DNA of 20,220 bases from CAZTLI01 sp964614375 (GCA_964614375.1 CAZTLI010000037.1:1-20220), one strand, 5' to 3'. Numbered from the stretch's first letter, positions 1 through 8,965 are shown. Notes: a model not told the origin generated them from the sequence alone. Numbers and translations are program-made.

Positions 1-1233
1 CGTGAGCGCGCGCGCGATCGCGGGCCGCTCGTCCAACCAGGCGCGCGACGCGCGCCCACGCGGTTGCAACCCAAGCGTGATTTTGCCACCATCGGGCGTG
101 AATTTGATGGCGTTGCTGGTCAGATTAAGCAGCAGTTGTTTGATGCGATCTGCATTACCATTGATCCGCAGCGGCACAAAATGCTCAATAGCGATTTCTA
201 AATTACGGTCTTTTGCCAGTATTTGCGCCTGTTGATAAACCTCCAGCACAATCGTATCCAAATCAAGCGGATATAAATCCACCTCAATTTCACCATAATC
301 GGCGCGTGCCAGTAACAACAAATCGCTCACAAGCCGCGACATGCGCTCGACCTCGCTGTCTATCGCTTCGAGCGACGCCTCGTCCATCCCATAGCGTTTG
401 ATAATCTCTAAATTGCCCCGAATCGCCGTGAGGGGAGTACGCAGTTCGTGTGATACATCTGCCACAAAGCGTTGTTCGACGCTGAAAAGGTGCTCCAACT
501 GCTGCATCATACGGTTGAATACCCGCGCCAACCGTCCCAATTCGTCCATTGGCCCGCGCCACTTCAAGCGCGTGCTCAAATCGTCTGTTTCAGCAATCCG
601 TGTCGCCGCCTGTGTAATGTCCTCCAACGGCTGCAATGCCCGATTTGCCAACCACCAGCCGATAACAAATGCCGCGACAATCGCCGCACCACACGTCACA
701 ATGGTGATGATCAGCAGTTTATCGGTGGCTTCATTGACCGTCTGAGTTGGGGCAGCGAGCTGGACTACACCGAGTAGGTGTCCGGTTTGACTATAAAAAG
801 GGAAGGTCGCTACACGCCGTGGAATATCGTCAACAACTGCATCCGAATAGACAATGGATTCGCTGCTCAGAGCATCGGCATCGAGTGGCGATGCACTGCC
901 CGTATCGTTGATTGTTGGGGTACGTGTGCCACCCCAGCGAATCGGTTCTATCGGTTCGCTGCGTTCGCGGGTCTGCCATAATTGAACCGTGATGCCCGGC
1001 GTCCGCAAGACATCGCTCGAACGCAAACTGATGACAGTATCAGATGAGCCAAACGCGCCAAAGGCCATCACATGGATATTACGGAGCACTTCGTCGGCGG
1101 TGCGGTTGAGATTGTTATCAATCGTGCTGATCATCGTCCAGCGCATGACACCATACACCGATGCGCTGAAAACGATGATAATCAGCGTTAAGAGACCGGC
1201 ATACCACAGCGTCAGCTTGGTTCGAATGGTCAA
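1..1233 (-). CDS. HAMP-domain sensor histidine kinase (C-terminus beyond window)
   Basis: This is a membrane histidine kinase that would autophosphorylate and pass phosphate to the response regulator encoded just upstream. The reading frame stays open to base 1, giving 411 residues. Visible parts are a first membrane segment near residues 8-28, an extracytoplasmic sensor region of about 145 residues, a second membrane segment near 173-196, a HAMP linker near 197-248, and the H-box FVADVSHELRTPL with the phospho-accepting histidine at about residue 262. The N-box follows near residues 366-378 (NLTSNAIKFTPDGG). The G1, F and G2 ATP-binding boxes lie outside the window. No ATG or GTG start fits this frame, because an in-frame TGA lies just upstream. 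The best start is a TTG at 1233, about 20 bases after the regulator stop. Family assignment is certain; the signal sensed is unknown. Confidence 0.93.
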   Translation of the reverse strand, partial: MTIRTKLTLWYAGLLTLIIIVFSASVYGVMRWTMISTIDNNLNRTADEVLRNIHVMAFGAFGSSDTVISLRSSDVLRTPGITVQLWQTRERSEPIEPIRWGGTRTPTINDTGSASPLDADALSSESIVYSDAVVDDIPRRVATFPFYSQTGHLLGVVQLAAPTQTVNEATDKLLIITIVTCGAAIVAAFVIGWWLANRALQPLEDITQAATRIAETDDLSTRLKWRGPMDELGRLARVFNRMMQQLEHLFSVEQRFVADVSHELRTPLTAIRGNLEIIKRYGMDEASLEAIDSEVERMSRLVSDLLLLARADYGEIEVDLYPLDLDTIVLEVYQQAQILAKDRNLEIAIEHFVPLRINGNADRIKQLLLNLTSNAIKFTPDGGKITLGLQPRGRASRAWLDERPAIARALT

Positions 1234-1253
1234 ATTGACATCCCAAAAGTGTG

Positions 1254-1934
1254 TTATTCCTCACGTAGAACATACCCGACACCACGCACCGTATGCACAA
1301 GCCGGGTCTCGCTCTCCTGCTCAGTTTTTTGTCGCAGGTAACGCACATATACTTCAATGATATTGCTTTCGCCGCCAAAGTCATAGCCCCAAACACGGTC
1401 AAAAATAACGTCGCGCGTCAAGACCTGACGGGGATTCCGCATAAACAATTCCAGTAATTCATACTCTTTAGCCGTGAGGTCGATGGCGCGTTCAGCACGA
1501 TACGCGCGATGGGTTCCGGTATCGAGCGATAAGTCCGAAAAACGCAACACTTCGGGACGTGATGTTGGCGTCGAACGCCGGAACAGTGCCCGAATACGTG
1601 CCATCAATTCATCGACAGAGAACGGTTTGACCAGATAATCATCTGCACCCGAATCGAGTCCAGTCACCCGGTCTTTGATGTCATCTTTGGCGGTGAGCAT
1701 CAAAATGGGCACGTCGCTGGCAGCCCGCAACCGTTTACAGACCTCCAGCCCATCCAAACCCGGCAGCATCCAATCGAGCACCACCAAATCGGGCGGTGTA
1801 TCCCGGGCAATGGATAATCCGGTGTGCCCATCACGCGCCACATTCACACGATACCCCTCGTAAATCAAACCGCGCTCGATGAACTGGGCAATCCGCGCCT
1901 CGTCCTCGATGACAAGAATCCGTTCGCCTGTCAT
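1254..1934 (-). CDS. OmpR/PhoB-family DNA-binding response regulator
   Basis: This is a two-component response regulator with an N-terminal receiver domain and a C-terminal winged-helix DNA-binding domain. Counting from a GTG two codons upstream, the acidic pocket is E12/D13, the phospho-acceptor is D56 in the run LVVLDWMLPG, and the switch residues are T82 and K104 (LVKPF). The DNA-binding half covers roughly residues 130-226 and ends in the typical HTVRGVGYVL signature. I prefer the ATG at 1934 because GAGAGGG sits about five bases before it; the GTG at 1940 would have no spacing to that site. The cognate kinase follows 20 bases downstream on the same strand, so the two are almost certainly co-transcribed. 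The inverted repeats upstream may be its control region. The target genes are not evident. Confidence 0.95.
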   Translation of the reverse strand: MTGERILVIEDEARIAQFIERGLIYEGYRVNVARDGHTGLSIARDTPPDLVVLDWMLPGLDGLEVCKRLRAASDVPILMLTAKDDIKDRVTGLDSGADDYLVKPFSVDELMARIRALFRRSTPTSRPEVLRFSDLSLDTGTHRAYRAERAIDLTAKEYELLELFMRNPRQVLTRDVIFDRVWGYDFGGESNIIEVYVRYLRQKTEQESETRLVHTVRGVGYVLREE

Positions 1935-1968
1935 AATCACCCTCTCATGCTTACAATTAAACCGCTGA

Positions 1969-1995
1969 ATTCTAACAACACCGTATTGTTAGAAT
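1969..1995. repeat. Perfect inverted repeat upstream of response regulator
   Basis: Arms ATTCTAACAA and TTGTTAGAAT match over ten bases around a seven-base centre (CACCGTA). The repeat lies 35-60 bases before the regulator start on the minus strand. It is not followed by a T-run in either direction, so an operator for a dimeric regulator is more likely than a terminator. That role is inferred. Confidence 0.6.
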
Positions 1996-2007
1996 CATGA
2001 TATACAG

Positions 2008-2027
2008 TCAGCATTAATAGATGCTGA
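2008..2027. repeat. Second short inverted repeat in same intergenic gap
   Basis: Arms TCAGCAT and ATGCTGA pair perfectly over seven bases around TAATAG. The repeat sits between the stop of the propeller gene (2076) and the first inverted repeat. No T-run follows on the minus strand, so a terminator for the propeller gene is not convincing. It could be a weak hairpin or a second binding site. Confidence 0.45.
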
Positions 2028-2075
2028 GAGTTTTCCCCAAAAGACCTTAATATTACACACTAATTACGACCATTA

Positions 2076-3989
2076 TTATTGACCCGCCCAGCGAAAATCA
2101 TGCACATTTTGCGGGCTGAGCAGTACCGCGCCTTCACCCGTTTCTACATTATGCAGAATCAGTGCGCCACCGGGATAGGTATACCCCGCAACAAAGACAC
2201 CATCCGGCGCAAGCTGTGGCGAAACGATAAATCCTGCGTCACCCACAGGCGACGATTCACCCCCCACAACCGCATCGACAATCGAAACAGAGGCCGCACC
2301 GGGAATAGCTTGCGACAGGGCCACACGCAGCCGTCCCCCACGCTGCTCAATCACCGATTCAATCGTCAGAATATCGGGAATGGTCAGGGCGGTTTCTGCT
2401 TCCGTTTGATTGACCACATCAATCACGGTCACTTGACTGCTATTGACACCGCCAAGACCGCCGCCATAAGCCGCAATCCGACCATCACTCAACCATAGCC
2501 CGTTATGAAACGTGTCGCCGCCAAGTAGTTCGCCGGTATTCAAGTCCACGACCATCAGTTGAGTGGTTTGTTGCCCTGCTGCTCTGACCAGCATCAGATT
2601 CACATTCGGAGCATAGCGTGGATGGCTGTAGGTCACCTCGTCAGTATTCACCAGAATCGGTTCAGGTTCGCTGTCACCACTTACCGATACCGTCCAGATG
2701 CCTGCGTCTGTCGTATAGGCGAGTTGCTGCCCATTCGGGCCGAACGCCAGTTGGGTCGCATCAACGGCGGCTAAATCAGCGGGTTCGGTGTTGGAATCGG
2801 GCGTATGATAACGCAGTTGTCCACCACTGACATAAGCCACACGGCGCAAATCGGGTGACATGGCATAGGCGGTCACATCTTCTTCGGCAGGTGTCAGCGT
2901 GAATGCGGGCGCGCCAGAAGTATTCAACTGCCAGACCTGGATGATGCCGCTTATATCAGGCGCGAGGAAAAAGCCGCTGGTACGGACATTGATGCCCAGC
3001 ACACTACGCGGATAAATCGGCCCCCAACCATAAGCAACGGCACTCTGAATCGGCAATGTGAAGCTGAAACCATCTACCGGATTCACAATCCCCAGCGCGC
3101 CACCCCGAAAAGCGATTAACAGCGCACCGTTGGGCGCCCAGCGCAAACCAGATAGGTCAAACGCGGCTGTGCCTGTTTCTGTCGCGGTGGCTGTGCCGCC
3201 TTGCAGCGTGACACTGGTCAACACGCCGAAACTCTCGTCGAAGCGTGTTTCATCGAATGCCCGCCGGAAAACCAGCAATCCGCCGTCCGTCATAATGGGT
3301 AAACTGTATAAATGAGTGGGATTGAGCAGCGGCGTCTGGGTATTGGCATTCGCCATATCCATGAGTATCAAACCCCCTTCTGGCGGTGCAAACACCAGTT
3401 GGGCATTCCCGACCCATGCCGTCCCATTTGCCGCAGGAATCGCGCTGGCCAGCACCATAGTGGCGCCATCGCGTCGGTATATCCACCAGATATTGTCTTC
3501 GGCTTCGGCAGCAAGATGACTGCCATCCGGCGACCACACCAGATTGAGCAGTGGAATAGTTGGGATTTCGGCAAATAGGGGCGCTGGGCTGCCGCTGTTG
3601 AAATACACCCGTCCGCCATTCAGTGTTGTATAGGCCAGCGCATCACCGTTGGCTGTCCATGCCAGGGTTTCACCCTGACCACGTATAGGCGGCACACTGG
3701 ATGTGTCGTTTTCGAGCGAACGGGTGTCGCCCGTATACATATTCAACAGACTCACACCCGTTTCTGTGCGGTAGGCAACCCAATTGCCGTCTGGTGCGAC
3801 CCGAAAATCGAGGATGAACACATCATCCGGCGTCACAGTCTGGACACCCGATGCGCCAATGCCATAGCGCTCAATCACACCGCTGTTCAGCAGGACATAC
3901 AACTCTGAAGGTAAATTCAACCCGTCCTGCGCTAGTGTGGGTACCAATATAACCATTATCAATAGGGTGAATAGCCAGAATCGCCGCAT
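2076..3989 (-). CDS. Secreted TolB/PD40-type beta-propeller protein
   Basis: The product has 637 residues: a signal peptide (MRRFWLFTLLIMVILVPTLA, cut around AQ-D) and then a long chain of beta-propeller blades. Degenerate PD40/WD40-like motifs recur, such as WSPDGSHLAAEA, MSPDLRRVAYVSGG and FGPNGQQLAYTTDAGIW, each followed by a strand pair. No lipobox cysteine and no enzymatic motif are visible, so it probably acts outside the membrane as a binding or scaffold protein. An ATG 51 bases further upstream is possible, but the start at 3989 is preceded by GAGAGG at six bases and begins exactly at the signal peptide. The two-component pair lies 141 bases downstream on the same strand, so a sensory link is conceivable but unproven. 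Ligand unknown. Confidence 0.8.
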   Translation of the reverse strand: MRRFWLFTLLIMVILVPTLAQDGLNLPSELYVLLNSGVIERYGIGASGVQTVTPDDVFILDFRVAPDGNWVAYRTETGVSLLNMYTGDTRSLENDTSSVPPIRGQGETLAWTANGDALAYTTLNGGRVYFNSGSPAPLFAEIPTIPLLNLVWSPDGSHLAAEAEDNIWWIYRRDGATMVLASAIPAANGTAWVGNAQLVFAPPEGGLILMDMANANTQTPLLNPTHLYSLPIMTDGGLLVFRRAFDETRFDESFGVLTSVTLQGGTATATETGTAAFDLSGLRWAPNGALLIAFRGGALGIVNPVDGFSFTLPIQSAVAYGWGPIYPRSVLGINVRTSGFFLAPDISGIIQVWQLNTSGAPAFTLTPAEEDVTAYAMSPDLRRVAYVSGGQLRYHTPDSNTEPADLAAVDATQLAFGPNGQQLAYTTDAGIWTVSVSGDSEPEPILVNTDEVTYSHPRYAPNVNLMLVRAAGQQTTQLMVVDLNTGELLGGDTFHNGLWLSDGRIAAYGGGLGGVNSSQVTVIDVVNQTEAETALTIPDILTIESVIEQRGGRLRVALSQAIPGAASVSIVDAVVGGESSPVGDAGFIVSPQLAPDGVFVAGYTYPGGALILHNVETGEGAVLLSPQNVHDFRWAGQ

Positions 3990-4141
3990 CTTTTGCCTCT
4001 CACCTGTGGATTGCCAATCTGCCAGCAAGTATAACACCATCTAATCGTTGTCGTGGGTGGGTATTGGGTAGTATCACCAGCACAGAGATTGTGCTACAAC
4101 TAGGCAGATAATGATCATTGCGTGATTGAGGACTGTAGACC
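3990..4141. other. Divergent intergenic region, propeller gene / phosphodiesterase
   Basis: These 152 bases separate two divergently transcribed genes and must hold both promoters. A GAGGA ribosome-binding site precedes the ATG at 4142 by nine bases. I see no strong -35/-10 pair and no hairpin that I can defend. Confidence 0.4.
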
Positions 4142-4849
4142 ATGAGCCGCACATTAATCGCCGGACATCGGGGCGCGCCACGTCTCGCGCATGAAAATAC
4201 GATTGCATCCTATGAGGCCGCGATTGCCGCTGGCGCGGATATGATTGAATTTGATGTGCGCCGCACAAAAGATAACATACTCGTCGTGCATCATGATGCC
4301 CATATTGGCGATCATGCCCTAAATGAGACGACCTTTGAGCAAGCACAGTCCCTCGCCACTGCTGCGGGTTTCGGCTTGCCAACGTTTGAGCAGGCGGTGC
4401 AGACGATGAAATATCGCATCAAGCTGGATGTGGAACTCAAAGAGGCGGGTTATGAAGCCGAAGTTGTTGAAATCGTCCTGCGGCATATTTCGCCCGCTGA
4501 TGTGATTTTCACCTCGTTCGACGATAATGCTGTGATTGCGGTCAAACAACAGTATCCACACCTCACAACGGGACTTTTGCTGTGGATGCCGCCGGAATCA
4601 CTGCCGCTGGCCTATCCCAAACAGCGCCTGGATGATGCGCTGGTCGATTCAGTTGCGCCTCATTGGGAAATGGCGGATGATGCCTTTTTGACCGAAGCCG
4701 CCGCACATGGTAAACCGACGTATGTCTGGACAGTCAATGGCGCGGACGACATCAAACGCTTCCTTGCCGATGCACGAGTCGCGGGCATTATTTCCGATTA
4801 TCCCGATGTCGCCGTCAAACTGCGTGACGACTATCAAGCCGCGCAGTAG
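4142..4849 (+). CDS. Glycerophosphodiester phosphodiesterase (GDPD family)
   Basis: The predicted reaction is hydrolysis of glycerophosphodiesters to sn-glycerol 3-phosphate and an alcohol, as in phospholipid turnover. The 235-residue protein has the GDPD TIM-barrel signatures: AGHRG with H9 and R10, the HENT motif at 17-20, IEFDVR with metal ligands E36 and D38, and VVHHD with H51 as second catalytic histidine. Further on, KLDVELKE (about 98-105) supplies another acidic metal ligand, and the C-terminal VWTVNG ... GIISDYPD block is typical. No signal peptide is visible, so it should be cytoplasmic like UgpQ. Length is normal for the family. The substrate head group cannot be read from the sequence. 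Confidence 0.93.
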   Translation: MSRTLIAGHRGAPRLAHENTIASYEAAIAAGADMIEFDVRRTKDNILVVHHDAHIGDHALNETTFEQAQSLATAAGFGLPTFEQAVQTMKYRIKLDVELKEAGYEAEVVEIVLRHISPADVIFTSFDDNAVIAVKQQYPHLTTGLLLWMPPESLPLAYPKQRLDDALVDSVAPHWEMADDAFLTEAAAHGKPTYVWTVNGADDIKRFLADARVAGIISDYPDVAVKLRDDYQAAQ

Positions 4850-4859
4850 GGCGCCAGAC

Positions 4860-4888
4860 TTATAAACCCGGCTGCTTTCTGCTACAAT
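4860..4888 (+). promoter_or_regulatory. Candidate sigma70-type promoter for the membrane protein gene
   Basis: TTATAA and TACAAT are separated by 17 bases; the -10 element is one mismatch from TATAAT, but the -35 is weak. Transcription would begin near 4895, about 28 bases before the ATG at 4923. Confidence 0.35.
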
Positions 4889-4922
4889 CCGGCGCTGTTT
4901 CGTCAGTGATTGAACCGATGTC

Positions 4923-7301
4923 ATGACTCAAACCCCGCGCCTCAGAATTTTTACCCATATTGATTTTGGCCTGTTGCTTACCCTCATCGTGTGCCTATTG
5001 AGCGCATGGCCCCTGTTGCAGCAGGCCGGACTGCCCAACGGCTCGGATGTACTCTATCATACCTATCGCGTTGGCGAGATGGATCGCAGTTGGACGCATG
5101 GGGTATTGTTTCCGCGATGGGCAGAGGGCATGTACTATGGCTATGGGTCGCCGCTATTTCACTATTACGCCAGCCTGACCTATTACCTCACCAGCATTTT
5201 TATGCGATTGTTCGGTCTGGATGCACTTGGCGCGCTGCGACTGCTGATTGTGGTGTGTATGATGCTGGCGGGTTCGGGCATGTATGGGTTCGTCCGTGAC
5301 CGCATTTCACGATTAGGCGGTGTGATTGCGGCGCTGGTCTATGTCTATAGTCCCTATATCTTCTATACCGAACCCTATGCGCGCGGGGCCTATCCTGAAC
5401 TGCTCGCGTTGTGCTTGTTTCCGTTGATTTTGTGGGCATTTCATCGCCTGTTGACATACCGACGCGCACGCGATGTCGTACTGGCTGCGCTGAGTCTATT
5501 TTTGCTCATCATCGCCCATAATCTGATGGCATTGACGCTCACGGGTGTCCTGATTCTGTGGCTGTTATGGCATGTCGTGACGCGATTTCGGCAGGGACGG
5601 GCGACATGGTGGCCTTATGCCCTCGGTTTAGTCGCGATTGGATTCGGCATCGGTCTTGCGGCTTATTTCTGGCTGCCTGTCCTGCTAGAGAGTGATGCGG
5701 TCAGCCTGGAAAATCTGACCGGCGTGGCGCTGCTCGATTATCGCAATTTCTTCGTGCCGCTGGAGGATTTACTGGCGCACTCACCCCTGGCCGACGCGGG
5801 TGCAATCAATGGCCTGCGGCTGCGGCTGAACTTGGGGCTAGCGCAGTGGCTGCTCGCTCTGGCTGGCGGTGTTGGATTGATTGGGCGCTGCTGGCGTGGG
5901 CGCAAAAATACACAGATACCGGCACAATGGCGTGATGGTCTGTTTTTCGGCGGATTGGCGCTGATATTCCTGTTCCTGATTACCCCCGCATCGGGTGGCA
6001 TCTGGGAGACAGTCAACATCGCCCGTTACCTGCAATTCCCCTGGCGTTTGCTCGGCCCCTTGATGGTGTGTCTGGCGATTCTGGCGGGCATGAACGCACT
6101 ATGGATACAACGGCTGCCGGCGCGCGGGGGTGCGGTTATCGCTGCGGGGATTGTTGCTGGCATTGTCGGATTGGCGCTGCCGCTGTTTTATGTGCCGGAG
6201 TGGTCGAATACGACGGTTGATGCCGCTATCGCCGGTTATCACGCCGAGGAAGTTAGCGGACGCCAGCTTGGTACAACTTTCACCAATGAATATCTGCCGC
6301 GCACGGTTACGGCACTGGCAAATCCAACTGAATGGCTGCTTGAAGATTATGCCAACGGCTATCCAGTCGATCCACTTAATCGAGGCAACATCCCCGAAGG
6401 CGCGATAGTTGACCTCATTGACCATAATCCGCAATATGACGCATGGCGCGTGACAACAGACGAACCATTCACAATGGAAGTGTTGACACACGATTGGGCG
6501 GGGTGGACAGCGGAAATCGACGGTCAACCTGTAGACATCACGCCGTCATTGCATCATGGATTCATCACGTTCCCTGTGCCCGCAGGGGAGCATACGATTC
6601 AGGTGTATCTCGGCACGACACCGGCGCGCACACTCGGCAATGTCATAAGCCTAATTGCATTCGTAGCGACTATTAGTACAGCCTATTGGTTATCGAGACG
6701 CGAATCGACTCAAACAGCCCTAACTGTGAATAATCCGCTGCCTGTACCATATCGTCTGGGATTGAGTGTCGGTGTCGTCGTGTCCGTTGTCCTGATGATT
6801 GCCCTGTTGCATGAGGGCATTTCGTGGCTCAATTCGCCTGTTGGAGAGGCGCTGCCCGCGTCCAATGTTGTGGATTATCATCTCGGTGATGAATTCGCCG
6901 TTATTGGTTATGACCTGAATGGGCGTGACTTTCGTCCCGGTGATACGGTTCGCCTGAATGTGTACTGGCTGCCGCGTGCTGTGTCTGAATACAATTATCA
7001 CAGTTTCGTCCATATTTCCGCCGGAGGGCCGCCGCCCGCACAGGCCGATAAGCTGCATCCCGCCGGACGTGCCATCCGCGAGTGGTGGATACCGGGTAAT
7101 GGCTATATCTTCGATGAGTACACTATTCTGCTACCATCAACCATGCCACCGGGTGAGTATCATTTACTCGTCGGGCTATATAGCTGCGAACCCCTGCCTG
7201 AAGGCGAGTGTGGCAATGGTTATCGTCCGCCTGTATTCACAACCGAAGGCGAGTCCGTTGGCGATGCTGTGCCGTTGGGCATGATTACCGTCCGACCATA
7301 G
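4923..7301 (+). CDS. Large GT-C-like / PTPS-related polytopic membrane protein
   Basis: The 792-residue integral membrane protein has about ten to twelve hydrophobic segments in its first 430 residues and two more near 580 and 625. The first outer loop carries GSDVLYHTYRV with D42, then PRWAEGMYYGYGSPLFHYYASLTYY. This resembles the bacterial membrane family called 6-pyruvoyl-tetrahydropterin synthase-related and the GT-C glycosyltransferases, where an acidic residue in loop 1 is catalytic. The last 150 residues form a soluble beta-rich domain (about 650-792) of a type found at the end of such proteins. A role in cell-surface glycan assembly is inferred from the fold; donor and acceptor are unknown. 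The lipoprotein gene begins 32 bases downstream and is probably in the same transcript. Confidence 0.72.
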   Translation: MTQTPRLRIFTHIDFGLLLTLIVCLLSAWPLLQQAGLPNGSDVLYHTYRVGEMDRSWTHGVLFPRWAEGMYYGYGSPLFHYYASLTYYLTSIFMRLFGLDALGALRLLIVVCMMLAGSGMYGFVRDRISRLGGVIAALVYVYSPYIFYTEPYARGAYPELLALCLFPLILWAFHRLLTYRRARDVVLAALSLFLLIIAHNLMALTLTGVLILWLLWHVVTRFRQGRATWWPYALGLVAIGFGIGLAAYFWLPVLLESDAVSLENLTGVALLDYRNFFVPLEDLLAHSPLADAGAINGLRLRLNLGLAQWLLALAGGVGLIGRCWRGRKNTQIPAQWRDGLFFGGLALIFLFLITPASGGIWETVNIARYLQFPWRLLGPLMVCLAILAGMNALWIQRLPARGGAVIAAGIVAGIVGLALPLFYVPEWSNTTVDAAIAGYHAEEVSGRQLGTTFTNEYLPRTVTALANPTEWLLEDYANGYPVDPLNRGNIPEGAIVDLIDHNPQYDAWRVTTDEPFTMEVLTHDWAGWTAEIDGQPVDITPSLHHGFITFPVPAGEHTIQVYLGTTPARTLGNVISLIAFVATISTAYWLSRRESTQTALTVNNPLPVPYRLGLSVGVVVSVVLMIALLHEGISWLNSPVGEALPASNVVDYHLGDEFAVIGYDLNGRDFRPGDTVRLNVYWLPRAVSEYNYHSFVHISAGGPPPAQADKLHPAGRAIREWWIPGNGYIFDEYTILLPSTMPPGEYHLLVGLYSCEPLPEGECGNGYRPPVFTTEGESVGDAVPLGMITVRP

Positions 7302-7333
7302 CGCCGATGGCTGTTCATGCGTATCATAAACTT

Positions 7334-8116
7334 ATGGTAAAACGTGCCTTTCTGCTTTTTTTGAGTCTATTTGCGTTCGCGGCCTGTCAGGGGACAGAGA
7401 CCCCCACACCAGACCTGTTTGATGTGCCGCAAAATCGCATTCTGGCGACGGTTTATATCTCGCCCACGCCGAATGCTGACCAGCGTCAACAAACGCAAAT
7501 CGCGGGTGTGCCATCGGCGACTGTCGCGCCACCGACGTTGACGCCACAGCCCACCGCTTATGTGGGTGTATTTATCGGCGAAGTGCAGGAGCGTCCCGAA
7601 CTGCTTGGGTCGCCTGTATTCGACCAGTTCCGTCAACCGACTTCTGTCGCTGGCGATTGCGACATTACCGTTGGTGAACAGTACGTCAATGCGCTGTCGT
7701 CTAGTGAAACCCTTCGCAGTCGGATGGGGTGTCCGATTCAGATTGCATTTGGCTTTTTTGGCGCGGTGCAGATCTTTGAACGTGGCGTGATGTACCAGCG
7801 GCTGGAAACACGCGAAGTCTGGGCGATTATCCCCGGCGGTACAGGCATCGGACGTTACTGGTATGTTGAAGTGCCGCCACCTGTGACAGTAGAAGGAATT
7901 AGTCCGCCTACTGGATTGCGCTTGCCGGAAGCGGATTTTGCCAGTGTGTGGGCAGGCATCGACGGTGTGCGGACGGCAATGGGTTTTGCACAGACACCGC
8001 TTCAGAATGTCGATCTGGGTCAGCAGCGTTTTGATGGCGGCACACTCTTCCTCGACCAGAACGTACAGGAAGTCTTCGGCCTCATGGCGAATGGCGATGT
8101 CTACGGGCCATTCTGA
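7334..8116 (+). CDS. Lipoprotein of unknown function
   Basis: The product has 260 residues and begins with a lipoprotein signal peptide, MVKRAFLLFLSLFAFAAC, with a plausible lipid-attachment cysteine at residue 18. A Thr/Pro/Ala/Gln-rich low-complexity stretch (about 20-75) probably spans the wall. The remainder has two loosely similar blocks, one with RMGCPIQIAFGFFGAVQIFERGVMYQR and one with AMGFAQTPLQNVDLGQQRFDGGTLF, which recall LGFP-like repeats. No catalytic motif is visible. The frame is open further upstream into the previous gene, but the ATG at 7334 is chosen because it begins the signal peptide. The 3' end overlaps the convergent gene by 16 bases. Confidence 0.75.
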   Translation: MVKRAFLLFLSLFAFAACQGTETPTPDLFDVPQNRILATVYISPTPNADQRQQTQIAGVPSATVAPPTLTPQPTAYVGVFIGEVQERPELLGSPVFDQFRQPTSVAGDCDITVGEQYVNALSSSETLRSRMGCPIQIAFGFFGAVQIFERGVMYQRLETREVWAIIPGGTGIGRYWYVEVPPPVTVEGISPPTGLRLPEADFASVWAGIDGVRTAMGFAQTPLQNVDLGQQRFDGGTLFLDQNVQEVFGLMANGDVYGPF

Positions 8117-8961
8117 TGTGGTGTGGTCAAATCCCTATCTGATAATAGTTGTATGTCGATAGGGTGGGTATCGCGCATAAATTCGGCGAGCGCCTGCGGG
8201 ATGTCGTCACGCAGCGTGGCGAAAATCAATCGTGTGGCCTTGATTTCATGTGCTAATATCGCCATGTGCTGTAAATGTGTCATCAAACCGTCTGCATCGC
8301 GATCTTTAAAATTATCCTTACACTCGACCAGGAGCAACTGCTCATCCATCATCCCCGCGAGGTCGATGTCGATAGACAGTTCGCCGCGCCGGACGATGAG
8401 TCCCGGCTGCCATGCGAGTGCGGGATATTGTCGTATTAGCCAGAGTGCCGTCAATAACACCGTCATCGCCCCTTCTCGCAGTCCCTGTGTGAATAGCTCA
8501 TTGGGCGCATAGGCAAAGGACTGTTCCAGCGGCATCTGAAACAGCGAACGACACCCCCGGCAGACAATCTTTTCCTGCACGTCTGCCAGCGCATACCATG
8601 TCGTCAGGTCACAGGCGGGGCACGCCAACCGATACCCCCGAAAAAACACCCCCCGCAGCACAAGGTCATGGAATTGGGCTGCAAAGCGGTCGTGCTGGTC
8701 GCGCGGCTTCACAATTCCGAGCAGTTCTCTGAATGTGTGTGCCGTCCCCTTGCGTACCTGTGCATTGGCGAACAGCCGCCGGATGGGGTCGTCATACAAC
8801 AGCGTAAATCCGTCGATTCCACCCATCAACGCCACCATCCCCTGGATAAAACGGCCTTTAGGGTCAGGGTGAAGGGCATAGCCATGGGCTTGAAAGCGCT
8901 CGAATAGGCGCGAGTTGTCCGGTGGTGGGGCATCGAATGGATGAATAAGGCGTGGTTTCAT
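8101..8961 (-). CDS. Zinc-ribbon and PD-(D/E)XK nuclease-like protein
   Basis: I do not recognise a named family for this 286-residue protein, but two modules can be seen. Residues 114-137 form a CxxC...CxxC zinc ribbon (C114, C117, C134, C137). Residues 194-215 read ELSIDIDLAG...LLLVECKDN, which matches the PD-(D/E)XK nuclease core: an acidic residue (D198 or D200) followed by E213-x-K215 on the next strand. The helix and strand after it (KATRLIFATL) also fit that fold. No signal peptide or membrane segment is present. The start at 8961 lies four bases after the stop of the DUF4269 gene, so the two are probably translated from one message. DNA cleavage, repair or defence are possible roles; nuclease activity is inferred. 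Confidence 0.7.
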   Translation of the reverse strand: MKPRLIHPFDAPPPDNSRLFERFQAHGYALHPDPKGRFIQGMVALMGGIDGFTLLYDDPIRRLFANAQVRKGTAHTFRELLGIVKPRDQHDRFAAQFHDLVLRGVFFRGYRLACPACDLTTWYALADVQEKIVCRGCRSLFQMPLEQSFAYAPNELFTQGLREGAMTVLLTALWLIRQYPALAWQPGLIVRRGELSIDIDLAGMMDEQLLLVECKDNFKDRDADGLMTHLQHMAILAHEIKATRLIFATLRDDIPQALAEFMRDTHPIDIQLLSDRDLTTPHQNGP

Positions 8962-8965
8962 CGTG

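Noticed and set aside
4923..7301. 6-pyruvoyl-tetrahydropterin synthase activity
   Set aside because: The related family name is historical; the protein is a polytopic membrane protein without the zinc-binding histidines of the soluble enzyme.
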